This document shows positions 53,241 to 62,131 of a DNA stretch of 64,000 nucleotides, in pieces. The notes beneath the pieces were generated by a model that was not told the origin of the DNA, did not search any database, and worked only from the letters and a program-made list of their open reading frames with translations. Every line of letters begins with the position of its first letter. Position 1 is the first letter of the stretch. The stretch is from the NCBI RefSeq assembly GCF_013408795.1, contig NZ_JACCCC010000001.1:744001-808000 (forward strand), written 5' to 3'. The stretch is from Spinactinospora alkalitolerans (GTDB lineage Bacteria; Actinomycetota; Actinomycetes; Streptosporangiales; Streptosporangiaceae). Position numbers and translations under genes: made by a program.

Positions 53241-56158
53241 GCGGACCGGATACCGCCGGGCGGGCGGCGATCGTGGGGATCGGCGCCCGCCTGCCCGGCG
53301 GCCTGCACGGCCCCGGTCAGTTCTGGCGGGCCCTGCTGAAGAGGCGCGACACCATCACCGAGATTCCGGACGTGCGCTGGAAGACCATGGCGGACCGCCT
53401 CGCCGAGGAGCAGCGGCCCGAGCAGCCGTGGACGGCCGGTGTCCTCGACGACATTGAGGCCTTCGACGCCGACGCCTTCGGCATCGGCACCGGTGAGGCC
53501 GTTGAGATGGATCCCCAGCAGAGGATCTTGCTCGAAGTCGTGGTCGAGACGCTGCAGGACGCCGGAATCCCCTGTTCGGCTCTGGCAGGGACGCGCGCCG
53601 GCGTCTACGTCGGCGCGGCCAGTTTCGACCAGGCCACGGTCGGTTTCGCCCCCGGACGCCGCAGCAGCATGCTCACCGCCGGCGGTTCCGGGATGGCGGT
53701 GCTGGCCAACCGCATCTCCTACGCCCTGGACCTGCGCGGCCCCAGCATCACCTTCGACACCGCCTGCTCCTCCTCCCTCGTGGCGCTGCACCAGGCCCGC
53801 CGTGACCTTGAGGCGGGCGAGATCGACGCCGCGATCGTGGCCGGGAGCAACGTCCTGCTCAACCCGTCCATCACCGCCGCCTTCCACGACGGCGGCGTGC
53901 TGGCCTCGACCGGCCGGTGCCGGCCCTTCGACACGGATGGCGACGGCTACGTGCGCAGCGAAGGCGTGGGCGTGGCGGTGCTGAAGCGCCACGGCGACGC
54001 CCGGGCCGACGCCGATCGGGTCTACGCCCTCATCGCAGGCAGCGGGGTCAATTCCGACGGCCGCTCCCGCGGGCTGTTCGCCCCCAACCGGCACGCCCAG
54101 GAGGCGCTGCTGCGCGACGTCTACGACCGGTCCGGAATCGATCCGGGCGAGGTCGACTACGTCGAGACCCACGGCACCGCCACCGCGGCCGGCGACAACG
54201 TCGAGGGCCGCGCCCTGGCCGCGGTGCTGGGCGCCCACCGCGATCCGGAACGGCCCCTGCTGATCGGCTCGGTCAAGTCCAATATCGGCCACCTAGAGGG
54301 CGCGGCCGGGATCGTCAACGTCATCAAGACCGCCCTGGCGCTGCACCACCGCCGGATCCCGCCGACCATCAACCATGCCCGTATGCGTCCGAGCCTGGCC
54401 AAGCTGGCGCTGAGCGTGCCCACCGCCCCCACCCCATGGCCCGAGCGCGGCGGGTCCCGCCTCGCCGGGGTCAGCGCGTTCGGGTTCGGCGGCACCAACG
54501 CCCACGTCATCCTGGAGGGGGCCGACCCGGTTCCCCCGTCCACCGGAGGGCGCGAGGCGCAGGGTCCGGTGCTCATCCCGGTATCGGCGCATTCGCGGGC
54601 CAGCCTGCGCGGCACCGCGGCCGACTGGGCGGGTGCCCTCACCGAGGGCACCGACCTCACCGCGGTCGCGGCGACGGCGACCCACCGCCGCGACCACGCT
54701 CTCCACCGGGCCGCGGTCGTGGCCGCCGACCCGGCCGAGGCCGTGGACGCGTTCGGCGCCCTGGCCGAGGGCCGCCCCCATCCGGCCCTGGTCGGCCCGC
54801 ACGTCGCACCCATCCGGCCGCCTCGCGTCGTGTTCGCCTTCTCCGGGCACGGCGGGCAGTGGGCGGGCATGGGGGAGCGGCTGCACGCCACCATGCCGGT
54901 CTTCGCCGAGGCGGTGGCCGAGGTCCGCTCGGCCCTTGCCGGCAGGCTCGGCCACCAGCCCTGGGCCCCGGGTGATCCGATGATCGGATTTGCCGCGATC
55001 CAGCACGCGATCTTCACCATGCAGGTGGGGCTCGCCGCGGTGTGGCGGTCCTGGGGCGTCACCCCCGACGCCGTCGTGGGCCACAGCCTCGGCGAGGTCG
55101 CCGCCGCCCACGTCGCCGGCGCGCTCAGCCTGGACGACGCCGTCCAGGTCCTGTGCGCCCGCAGCGCGCTGCTCGCCGAAACCAGCGCCATCGGCGGGCT
55201 GCTGGCCACCGAGCTCACCGCCGACCAGGCCCACGAGGCGATCGCGCCCTACTCCGGCGCGCTGGCGGTGGCCACGCTCAACGGGCCGCGCACCACCGTC
55301 ATCTCCGGCACCCACGCAGAACTCGCCCGACTGCACGCCGACCTCGACCGGGCCGGGGTGTGGGCGCGCTCCGTGGCCGACGGCGTGCCCGCGCACAGTC
55401 CGCACCTGCACCCCCTGCTGCCACGCCTGAGCGAGGCCCTGTCCGGCCTCACCCCGGCCGACACCCCCGTGGATTTCGCCTCCACGGTCACCGCCGCCCA
55501 CACGCCCGGCCACACCCTGGGCGCCGACTACTGGACCGGCCAGCTCCGCTCGCCGGTCCGCCTGCACGAGACGGTCCGGGCGCTGGCCGCCGCCCGGCCC
55601 AGCGTGTTCGTCGAGATCGCCCCGCGCGGGGTGCTGGGTCACGCCATCGGCGACACCCTCACCGAGCACGACCTGCCCGGTGACGTCGTCCCCGCCGCAC
55701 CCGAGGACGACGAGCACACCGGCCTGCTCGTCGCGGCGGCCACCCTGTCCACCCGCGGCCGCACCCCGACCGGCACCGCCCCCGCGGGGCTGCCGCCGGT
55801 CGACCTGCCGGCCACCCGCTGGGACCGCGAGGGCGCGGCCAAACCCGGCGCCGAACCGGCCGGACTGGCCACCCGGCTGGAGACGGCCACCACCCCACGA
55901 GAGCGGCGGCACGCGATCCAGCTCGCCGTCCGCGACATCTGCGCCGACATCACCCGCACCGACCCGGGCACGCTGCCCCTCGACGAGGAGATGGCCAACC
56001 TCGGCGTCACCTCGGTCTCCCTCATCGAGATGCGCTCCCGGCTGCGGCTGGCCCACCCCGACCTGGCCGGGCTGTCCGCGGCCCTCATCTACGCCCACCC
56101 CACCATCGAACAGCTCACCCGAGCCATCGACCGGCACCTGCACCAGCAGGAGCACTGA
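53237..56158 (+). CDS. Single-module type I polyketide synthase (KS-AT-ACP)
   Basis: A 973-residue synthase. The ketosynthase (about residues 11-430) is catalytically complete, with Cys177 in DTACSSSL, His312 in ETHGTATAAGD and His352 in NIGHLEGAAG. The acyltransferase (about 530-815) has Ser617 in GHSLGE and a VPAHS motif with the catalytic His. The carrier protein (about 890-965) has LGVTSVSLIEM, with TSV instead of the usual DSL around the phosphopantetheine Ser926. There is no KR, DH, ER or thioesterase. The N-terminal domain begins at once, without a docking region. Malonyl- or methylmalonyl-CoA use cannot be read from the unusual VPAHS motif. The ATG overlaps the methyltransferase stop. 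Confidence 0.9.
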   Translation: MSGPDTAGRAAIVGIGARLPGGLHGPGQFWRALLKRRDTITEIPDVRWKTMADRLAEEQRPEQPWTAGVLDDIEAFDADAFGIGTGEAVEMDPQQRILLEVVVETLQDAGIPCSALAGTRAGVYVGAASFDQATVGFAPGRRSSMLTAGGSGMAVLANRISYALDLRGPSITFDTACSSSLVALHQARRDLEAGEIDAAIVAGSNVLLNPSITAAFHDGGVLASTGRCRPFDTDGDGYVRSEGVGVAVLKRHGDARADADRVYALIAGSGVNSDGRSRGLFAPNRHAQEALLRDVYDRSGIDPGEVDYVETHGTATAAGDNVEGRALAAVLGAHRDPERPLLIGSVKSNIGHLEGAAGIVNVIKTALALHHRRIPPTINHARMRPSLAKLALSVPTAPTPWPERGGSRLAGVSAFGFGGTNAHVILEGADPVPPSTGGREAQGPVLIPVSAHSRASLRGTAADWAGALTEGTDLTAVAATATHRRDHALHRAAVVAADPAEAVDAFGALAEGRPHPALVGPHVAPIRPPRVVFAFSGHGGQWAGMGERLHATMPVFAEAVAEVRSALAGRLGHQPWAPGDPMIGFAAIQHAIFTMQVGLAAVWRSWGVTPDAVVGHSLGEVAAAHVAGALSLDDAVQVLCARSALLAETSAIGGLLATELTADQAHEAIAPYSGALAVATLNGPRTTVISGTHAELARLHADLDRAGVWARSVADGVPAHSPHLHPLLPRLSEALSGLTPADTPVDFASTVTAAHTPGHTLGADYWTGQLRSPVRLHETVRALAAARPSVFVEIAPRGVLGHAIGDTLTEHDLPGDVVPAAPEDDEHTGLLVAAATLSTRGRTPTGTAPAGLPPVDLPATRWDREGAAKPGAEPAGLATRLETATTPRERRHAIQLAVRDICADITRTDPGTLPLDEEMANLGVTSVSLIEMRSRLRLAHPDLAGLSAALIYAHPTIEQLTRAIDRHLHQQEH

Positions 56159-56164
56159 GAGGAC

Positions 56165-56215
56165 GGCCGGCCGCGTTCGCCGGAGCGCGCGGCGCCCCGG
56201 CGAACGCGGCCGGCC
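56165..56215 (+). terminator. PKS operon terminator hairpin
   Basis: A perfect 19-bp stem (56165-56183 with 56197-56215) and 13-nt loop lie seven nt after the PKS stop codon. They also separate it from the convergent DUF1579 gene, so the hairpin may act in both directions. Confidence 0.9.
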
Positions 56216-56241
56216 CCGCGAACCGGCCGGGCGCCGGCCGC

Positions 56242-56691
56242 TCACTCCGGCCGGGAGTAGATCGCCTCGACGACCTGGTAGTCGGCGCCGGGCATGATGT
56301 TGTCCATGGCCAGGCGCAGGTGCGCCGGGTCGTTGGGGTCGACGCGGATCCGCCAGCCCGCGTCCTCGGCGTAGGAGCCCCGGACGTTGAGCACGCCGTC
56401 CGCGCCGATGGCGCCGCGGCACTCCATCCACTGGGGGCCCTGATGCCAGGAGTCAGCCCAGACCGCGACGAGCTCGTCCGGTTTCCCGCCGTTGCCGATC
56501 ACCAGCAGGCCTTCGTGCGGCCCACCCTGGTAGGCCCAGGTGTAGGCGATGGTGGCGAGGCTCCCCTTGGCTCCGAACGAGACCGTCGCGCTCGCCGCCG
56601 ACTCGCCGTAGGCGTCGCCGGGCATCATGCGCAGTCTGTTCGTGCCGGTCCAGTCGCCGACGAGTCCGCTCAGGCTCTCCTTGACATCCAT
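56242..56691 (-). CDS. DUF1579-like protein
   Basis: A 149-residue, mostly beta-stranded protein. LSGLVGDWTGTNRLRMMPGDAYGES at the start, then TVSFGAKGSLATIAYTWAYQGGPHEGLLVIG, and a later WMECRGAIGADGVLNVRGSY with GWRIRVDPNDPAHLRLAMDNI match the DUF1579 layout, a lipocalin/FABP-like barrel. The ligand is unknown. GGAGG is well placed upstream of ATG 56691. It converges with the PKS operon and is divergent from the DUF6506 gene. Confidence 0.82.
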   Translation of the reverse strand: MDVKESLSGLVGDWTGTNRLRMMPGDAYGESAASATVSFGAKGSLATIAYTWAYQGGPHEGLLVIGNGGKPDELVAVWADSWHQGPQWMECRGAIGADGVLNVRGSYAEDAGWRIRVDPNDPAHLRLAMDNIMPGADYQVVEAIYSRPE

Positions 56692-56837
56692 CCCGCGCTC
56701 CTCCCTCTCCGGATCCGCACCGGAGCCGCCGCCTTCGCCGCGGCCGCGCCGCCCGGCACTGCGATGCCGTGCATACTGCCAGGCTCCTCTGACAACCGTC
56801 CCCCAAGAGATTCCCCGTTTTGCCCATGGAGCTCCAG

Positions 56838-56868
56838 TTGACCTCAACCTTGGTTTAGGTTGCATGCT
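56838..56868 (+). promoter_or_regulatory. MerR/SoxR-type promoter with a long spacer
   Basis: A -35-like TTGACC (56838-56843) and -10-like CATGCT (56863-56868) are 19 bp apart, longer than usual. An imperfect palindrome, ACCTCAACC-TTGG-TTTAGGT (56841-56860), lies between them. This is the architecture of MerR/SoxR-activated promoters, and the ACCTCAA half-site resembles known SoxR sites. It precedes the DUF6506 gene by about 55 bp. No MerR-family gene is in the window. Confidence 0.6.
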
Positions 56869-56923
56869 GGTCGGGTGTGCGCCACTGCGTACCACCCGGC
56901 AGAGCACGGAAGGAGCCGATGAG

Positions 56924-57202
56924 GTGGCCGGCAACACGGCGATCATCTACGAGGAGGCCGGGACCGACCCGGAGGTCGACCGGATCGTGCAGGAGGGCGG
57001 TGGCGGCCGGACGACGATCGTCGCCGTGCCCGAGCCCGCCGAGGCGGCGCGGCTCGCCGCCGAGCCGGCCGACGAGGGCGTTCAGCTCATCGAACTCTAC
57101 GGGGGCTCCGAAACGGCGTGGCAGGCGGAGTTCATCGAGGCCGTCGACGCCCGAATCCCCGTCGGCGTGGTCGGCTACCCAAAGGAGTCGCGACCGGCCT
57201 GA
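56924..57202 (+). CDS. DUF6506-like small protein
   Basis: A 92-residue protein with the pattern seen in DUF6506: TAIIYEEAGTDPEVDRIVQ, GGRTTIVAVPEPAEAARLAAE and DEGVQLIELYGGSETAWQAEFIEAVDARIPVGVVGY. A ferredoxin-like alpha/beta fold is expected; function unknown. GTG 56924 is eight nt after AAGGAG. It is probably controlled by the MerR-type promoter upstream. Confidence 0.78.
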   Translation: MAGNTAIIYEEAGTDPEVDRIVQEGGGGRTTIVAVPEPAEAARLAAEPADEGVQLIELYGGSETAWQAEFIEAVDARIPVGVVGYPKESRPA

Positions 57203-57319
57203 CCAAGCACGGGACGCACACGGAAATCAGGCACTCGGTGAAGCCAAAGGCCTCACTCAACGCACTGCCCGAAGCCTCCCGGAGCCGGGTGCCATCCGAG
57301 TCTTGGCTGACCGATGTCA

Positions 57320-57345
57320 GCGGAAGGTGTCAGAGGTGCTTCCGC
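57320..57345. terminator. Hairpin between the DUF6506 gene and the small secreted protein
   Basis: Arms GCGGAAG (57320-57326) and CTTCCGC (57339-57345) are perfectly complementary with a 12-nt loop. They lie between two convergent genes, about 60 nt beyond the stop codon of the minus-strand gene. On the plus strand a run of five T follows about 14 nt later. Confidence 0.45.
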
Positions 57346-57402
57346 CGACTTACATCCCGCTTTTTAGTTTGTTGACGTCGAAAACCGTGTTTCTTCCGAA
57401 TA

Positions 57403-57765
57403 CTACAGCCTTGTGATCTTGTCCGATTCTGTAGACCAGTTTGGCCGCGAGTCCGTGCTGACGTCTTCCATCTGCTTTTCGACGAGGTGGCCAATCTCCT
57501 CCTCGCTCCCTCTCGCTCTTGTATTTGTCGGACGATCCTGACCGCCCCTTCTCGAGTCAGGTTGCCCATTCAACCACCTCTGCCGTGCTGTCGATGGGGC
57601 GGGGGCCTCACGCAGGCCGGTCTGGCCGGTTTCGAAGGTGGTGGCCGGTACCTCCTCGTCCGCCGCGATGTCTTCGATCGCGGCGGATGCGAAGAACGGA
57701 AATCCGGCGAATATGAACAGCAGGAATCGGGTGGTCTTGATGCCGATCGGCGGTTTCTTCCTCGT
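57403..57765 (-). CDS. Small secreted protein with apparent ACG start
   Basis: A 120-codon minus-strand frame is open from ACG 57765 to TAG 57403. It begins with a convincing Sec signal peptide (basic start RKKPPIGIKTTR, core FLLFIFAGFPFF, cleavage region ASAAIED), then an acidic region, an Arg/Gly-rich middle and a polar end, EIGHLVEKQMEDVSTDSRPN. GAGGAGG is seven nt upstream of the ACG, ideal for initiation, and no ATG, GTG or TTG is nearby in frame. So either ACG is used, or an ATG mutated and the gene is dying. Codons of the first half are GC3-rich, as in a gene; the second half is less so. No homologue recognised. Confidence 0.5.
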   Translation of the reverse strand, partial: TRKKPPIGIKTTRFLLFIFAGFPFFASAAIEDIAADEEVPATTFETGQTGLREAPAPSTARQRWLNGQPDSRRGGQDRPTNTRARGSEEEIGHLVEKQMEDVSTDSRPNWSTESDKITRL

Positions 57766-58160
57766 GGGGAATCCTCCTCTTTTGCTGCAGAACAGGGGGA
57801 CTCACCACGATCACTCCGGTGTGTGGGGGAATGAAAGCTCTCTGTGGCCGATTCCGGACACGGGTCCATCGAATGCGTGGTTCGGTGGAGTGGTCGGTCA
57901 TCCCACGTCGACCGGACGGTCTTCATGGACGCATTCAGACGGTTCGGCAGGTACCGGCCTTTTCGGTGCGACGCGGGACACGGATGCGAAAACGGCGCGG
58001 ACGCCCATTGGTGCGGGAACGCTCGCTGAGGGCGCTGAAGTCGCTTCAGACTTGCAGGGGGCAGGAATGTGCACTGCTCATTCCCCCGGTTCCGGTCTTC
58101 TTCTTCCTGATGACGGGAAATTCCTGCCGGGGCGGTAGGTCTGCGGCTAGCGTGGATTGG
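57766..58160. promoter_or_regulatory. 395-bp divergent gap with an inverted repeat
   Basis: No gene was found. CTGAAG-TCG-CTTCAG (58035-58049) is a perfect inverted repeat and the clearest structure; its spacing suits an operator. The frame that includes the SEC-C gene stays open upstream but lacks coding-like composition before 58150. Confidence 0.4.
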
Positions 58161-59138
58161 GTGAGCGGATCTCAGCCGAAGCGTTCGAAGCAGGCCATCG
58201 AGAATGCGCGTCAGCTCGCCGAGCGGTACGCATTGGAAGCCGAGGAGTATCCCGAAGAACGGGGCGAGGCGCTGCTCGACGCCGCCGATCAATGGGAGCA
58301 GGCAGGCGAACCCGACCGCGCATACGCCATCTACGACCAGCTGATCGCCGAGGACCTCGGTGAGGATTCGCAGTTCGCTCGGCGCTCGAAGGCCGGACTG
58401 CTGTACGAGGAGGGACGCCGCGCCGAGTCCGACACCGAGTTGGAGATCCTGCGCAGGAGCAATCCCATGCCCGGCCCCGCCTATATGACCGGGGAGCTTC
58501 TGGAGAGCCAAGGACGGTTCAAGGAGGCACTGGTCTGGTTCGAAGTCGCCATCGGGGTGGTCGACGCGACCGAGTTCGGCGGGTTCGACGCCGGCACACT
58601 GATCGCCTCCCCGGAGTACAACGGGCGGGTCCGGATCCGCCGGGCGCTGGGCATGCCCGAGGACGAGCTCGACCGCGCCGTGGTCCGCAAACGCGAGGAG
58701 TTCGCCGAACTCTTCGACCGATTCCAGGAGGAGACCGGCCAGGCCCGTCGCCGCGAGGACCCGATCTACCTGTTCGCGGCCTTCGTCCGCGCCGATGTCC
58801 AGCGCGCGATCGCGGGCGGACTCGTCCACGCCGACGGCATCGGGGGCGCCGACAGCGGTGCCGACGCCTACTGCCGCAGGGTGGAGCGCTATTGGCGGTC
58901 GCGGTCCAAGGAGGCCGAGGCGTGCCGGCTGCGGGTGCACCCGGCCACGGTCGGCGGTCTGCTGGCCTTCGCCGAGGACGGCGGCCTCGATCCCGTGGAC
59001 GCCGACACCCGGGCCGCCCACGCCCGGCAGAACGTCGACGCCGGCAACACCGTCGCCTGGCCGCCCGAACGCAACGGCCTGTGCTGGTGCGGCACCGGCC
59101 GCAAGTACAAGAAGTGCTGCGGCCGACCCGGGACCTGA
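58161..59138 (+). CDS. SEC-C motif protein with helical repeats
   Basis: A 325-residue cytoplasmic protein. The N-terminal two thirds are helical and TPR-like: EEYPEERGEALLDAADQWEQAGEPDRAYAIYDQL, then AGLLYEEGRRAESDTELEIL and ELLESQGRFKEALVWFEVAI. The end has the zinc-binding SEC-C motif WPPERNGLCWCGTGRKYKKCC (about residues 300-321), with the CxC...CC ligands, as at the SecA C-terminus. SEC-C tails often mark proteins that bind ribosomes or other protein partners. GTG 58161 is favoured; GTG 58152 would add three residues. Function unknown. Confidence 0.85.
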   Translation: MSGSQPKRSKQAIENARQLAERYALEAEEYPEERGEALLDAADQWEQAGEPDRAYAIYDQLIAEDLGEDSQFARRSKAGLLYEEGRRAESDTELEILRRSNPMPGPAYMTGELLESQGRFKEALVWFEVAIGVVDATEFGGFDAGTLIASPEYNGRVRIRRALGMPEDELDRAVVRKREEFAELFDRFQEETGQARRREDPIYLFAAFVRADVQRAIAGGLVHADGIGGADSGADAYCRRVERYWRSRSKEAEACRLRVHPATVGGLLAFAEDGGLDPVDADTRAAHARQNVDAGNTVAWPPERNGLCWCGTGRKYKKCCGRPGT

Positions 59139-59379
59139 GCACGCCGCATCGCTCTCCGAAAGCGGTCGGGGCCGCCCTGTCGGCGGTGATGTTCGCGTCG
59201 GCCGCACGAGCCGGACCGCTGACCTCCGAAGGGCGACGCCTTCGGCGGGCTCTGCGGCGCGCGTGCAAGGCGGCGCGCCCCGGCGCGTGAGCCGCGGCTC
59301 GCTCGGACCCTCTGGGGCGGTCCCTCTGGCATCATCGACTCCGAGCCGAACGCCGCCGACGGCAAATGAGGTCTGTGGA

Positions 59380-59820
59380 ATGCACGTCACGATCGTCCGC
59401 AGGACGGCACGGGCGCGGGCGGCGACGATCGCCACCGCCGCCTTGCTCGGGGTGGTGGCCGGGTGCGGCCTCACCGGACCGCCGCACGAACGCGACGACC
59501 GGCTCACCGCTGAGCTCGAAGCGTTCCAGCGCGACGGAGGCGAGCGTCCGGCCGACGAGCTGTTCCCCGGAGACTGGGACACGATGCACGTCGTGCTCGG
59601 TCCGACGACGGCGGAGAGGACCTCCAGGAAGGTCGGAGCCCAAGTGAGCATCGATGTGTTCTCCGACCGCGCGACGCTGCTGGTGTTCATGTCGGCGGGC
59701 GAGGTCGACCGCACCGCCGAATTGGACATGCGGGGGCTTCCGGAGGGTGAGTACGGTCCGGAATCCGTGCTGAGGTCGACCGGCGGGGAGCGGCCCGACA
59801 TCACCATCGGCGGCGCCTGA
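59380..59820 (+). CDS. Small putative lipoprotein
   Basis: A 146-residue protein. A basic start (VRRTARARA), hydrophobic core and lipobox LGVVAGC give cleavage before about Cys28. The mature part is acidic, with DELFPGDWDTMHVVLGP and VSIDVFSDRATLLVFMSAGEVDRT; no family is recognised. GAGG lies eight nt upstream of ATG 59380. The 240-bp gap before it holds nothing obvious. Confidence 0.75.
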   Translation: MHVTIVRRTARARAATIATAALLGVVAGCGLTGPPHERDDRLTAELEAFQRDGGERPADELFPGDWDTMHVVLGPTTAERTSRKVGAQVSIDVFSDRATLLVFMSAGEVDRTAELDMRGLPEGEYGPESVLRSTGGERPDITIGGA

Positions 59821-59909
59821 GCGCGGGCGCCGGGCGCCCGCGCGAACGCTCCCCATACGCTGTCCGCGCCGTGGCCTACGCTGACAGGCGACCTGGGAGG
59901 GAGGAACCC

Positions 59910-62123
59910 GTGGCCGGTGGTCAACCGTTCCGGACGGCGGTGCTCGAGGCGGTCCTCGAACGCATCACCTACGCCAACGAGGAGACCGGCTACACCGTGG
60001 CCCGGGTCGATCCCGGACGCGGCGGCGACCTGGTCACCGTCGTCGGCTCGCTGCTGGGCGCGCAGCCGGGGGAGTCCCTGCGTATGGAGGGCCGGTGGGG
60101 TTCGCACCCGCAGTACGGCAGGCAGTTCCAGGTCGAGAACTACACCACCGTCCTCCCGGCCACCGTGCAGGGAATCCGGCGCTACCTCGGGTCCGGGCTG
60201 GTCAAGGGCATCGGGCCGCGGATAGCCGAGCACATCGTCGGCCACTTCGGCGTCGAGGCCCTCGACGTCATCGAGCAGACGCCCGAACGGCTGATCGAGG
60301 TCCCCAAGCTCGGCCCCAAGCGCACGAAGCTCATCGCCGAGGCGTGGGAGGAGCAGAAGGCCATCAAGGAGGTGATGGTCTTCCTGCAGGGGATCGAGGT
60401 GTCCACGTCCCTGGCGGTGCGCATCTACAAGAAGTACGGCGACGCCTCCATCGGCGTGGTGCGCAACGAGCCCTACCGGCTGGCCACGGACGTGTGGGGG
60501 ATCGGCTTCAAGACCGCCGACACCATCGCCCGCGCCGTCGGCATCCCGCACGACAGCCCGCAGCGGGTCAAGGCCGGCATCCAGTTCACGCTGTCGGAGT
60601 CCACGGGCGACGGTCACTGCTATCTGCCCGAGGATCGGCTCATCGCCGAGGCGGTGAAGATCCTGCAGGTCGACTCCAGCCTGGTGATCGAGTGCCTCGC
60701 CGAACTCGTCGCCGAGGAGGGCGTGGTCTCCGACAAGGTTCCCGATAGCGACGGCGAGGCCGTGACGGCCGTCTACCTGGTGCCGTTCCACCGCGCCGAG
60801 ATCTCCCTGGCCAACCAGTCGCGCACGCTGCTGAACCACCCGACCGACCGCATGGCGGCCTTCGCCGACGTCGACTGGGACGTCGCGCTGGGCTGGCTGA
60901 AGTCGCGCACCGGCACCGAGCTGGCCGCCGAGCAGGAGGAGGCGGTGAAGCTCGCCCTGACCAGCAAGGTCGCGGTCCTGACCGGCGGGCCGGGCTGCGG
61001 CAAGTCCTTCACCGTCGCATCGATCATCACGCTGGCCGCCGCCAAGAAGGCCAAGATCGTCCTGGCCGCGCCCACCGGCCGCGCCGCCAAGCGGCTGACC
61101 GAACTCACCGGCCACGAGGCGCGCACCGTGCACCGGCTCCTGGAGCTCAAGCCCGGCGGGGACGCGGCCTACGACAAGGACCGTCCGCTCGACTGCGACC
61201 TGCTGGTGGTGGACGAGGCGTCGATGCTGGACCTGCTGCTGGCCAACAAGCTGGCCAAGGCGGTGCCGCCGGGCGCGCACCTGCTGCTGGTCGGCGACGT
61301 CGACCAGCTTCCCTCGGTGGGCGCCGGGCAGGTCCTGCGCGACCTGCTCGCCGAGGACTCGCCGATCCCCAGCGTGCGGCTCACCCACGTCTTCCGCCAG
61401 GCCCAGCAGTCCGGCGTCGTCACCAACGCGCACCGCGTCAACTCCGGCAAGCCCCCGCTGCTGGACGGGATGACCGACTTCTTCCTGTTCCCCTGCGACG
61501 ACACCGAGGTCACCGCGGAGCTGACCGTGGACGTCGTCGCCAACCGCATCCCGCGCAAGTTCGGCATGGACCCGCGCCGCGACGTCCAGGTGCTGACCCC
61601 CATGCACCGCGGCCCCGCCGGGGCCGGCAACCTCAACGTCCGGTTGCAGGCCGCGCTGACCCCGGCCGGGGAGGGGACGCCCGAGCGCCGCTTCGGCGGC
61701 AGGATCTTCCGGGTCGGCGACAAGGTCACCCAGATCCGCAACAACTACGACAAGGGCGCCAACGGCGTCTTCAACGGGACCGTCGGCGTGATCACCGGGC
61801 TCGATCCCGAGGAGCAGGAGCTGACCGTCCGCACCGACGAGGACGAGGAGATCGGCTACGAGTTCGCCGAGCTGGACGAGCTCGCGCACGCCTACGCCGT
61901 GACCGTGCACCGCTCCCAAGGCAGCGAGTACCCGTGCGCGGTCATCCCCGTCACCACCAGCGCGTGGATGATGCTGCAGCGCAACCTGCTCTACACCGCC
62001 ATCACCCGCGCCAAGAAGCTGGTCGTCCTGGTCGGCTCCCGCAAGGCGCTGGCCCAGGCCGTCCGCAACGCCTCGTCGGGCCACCGCCACACGGGCCTGC
62101 GGCACCGCCTGGCGTCCCCCTAG
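59910..62123 (+). CDS. recD2: RecD2-like ATP-dependent DNA helicase
   Basis: A 737-residue SF1B helicase that moves 5' to 3'. The N-terminal RecD2 domain includes VLERITYANEETGYTVARV, the helix-hairpin-helix region LGSGLVKGIGPRIAEHIVGHFG (about residues 92-113) and VPKLGPKRTKLIAEAW. The motor has motif I GGPGCGKSF (about 367), Ia APTGRAAKRLTE, II VVDEASMLD (about 435), III GDVDQLPSVGAGQVL, and the C-terminal VHRSQGSEYPCAVIP and YTAITRAKKLV. GTG 59910 is preferred to GTG 59871 because GGAGGGAGG lies just upstream of it. It probably acts in DNA repair. Confidence 0.95.
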   Translation: MAGGQPFRTAVLEAVLERITYANEETGYTVARVDPGRGGDLVTVVGSLLGAQPGESLRMEGRWGSHPQYGRQFQVENYTTVLPATVQGIRRYLGSGLVKGIGPRIAEHIVGHFGVEALDVIEQTPERLIEVPKLGPKRTKLIAEAWEEQKAIKEVMVFLQGIEVSTSLAVRIYKKYGDASIGVVRNEPYRLATDVWGIGFKTADTIARAVGIPHDSPQRVKAGIQFTLSESTGDGHCYLPEDRLIAEAVKILQVDSSLVIECLAELVAEEGVVSDKVPDSDGEAVTAVYLVPFHRAEISLANQSRTLLNHPTDRMAAFADVDWDVALGWLKSRTGTELAAEQEEAVKLALTSKVAVLTGGPGCGKSFTVASIITLAAAKKAKIVLAAPTGRAAKRLTELTGHEARTVHRLLELKPGGDAAYDKDRPLDCDLLVVDEASMLDLLLANKLAKAVPPGAHLLLVGDVDQLPSVGAGQVLRDLLAEDSPIPSVRLTHVFRQAQQSGVVTNAHRVNSGKPPLLDGMTDFFLFPCDDTEVTAELTVDVVANRIPRKFGMDPRRDVQVLTPMHRGPAGAGNLNVRLQAALTPAGEGTPERRFGGRIFRVGDKVTQIRNNYDKGANGVFNGTVGVITGLDPEEQELTVRTDEDEEIGYEFAELDELAHAYAVTVHRSQGSEYPCAVIPVTTSAWMMLQRNLLYTAITRAKKLVVLVGSRKALAQAVRNASSGHRHTGLRHRLASP

Positions 62124-62131
62124 CGGAGGCG

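Noticed and set aside
57638-58138. 166-codon plus-strand frame
   Set aside because: It is antisense to the signal-peptide-bearing minus-strand frame and has no start context or motif.
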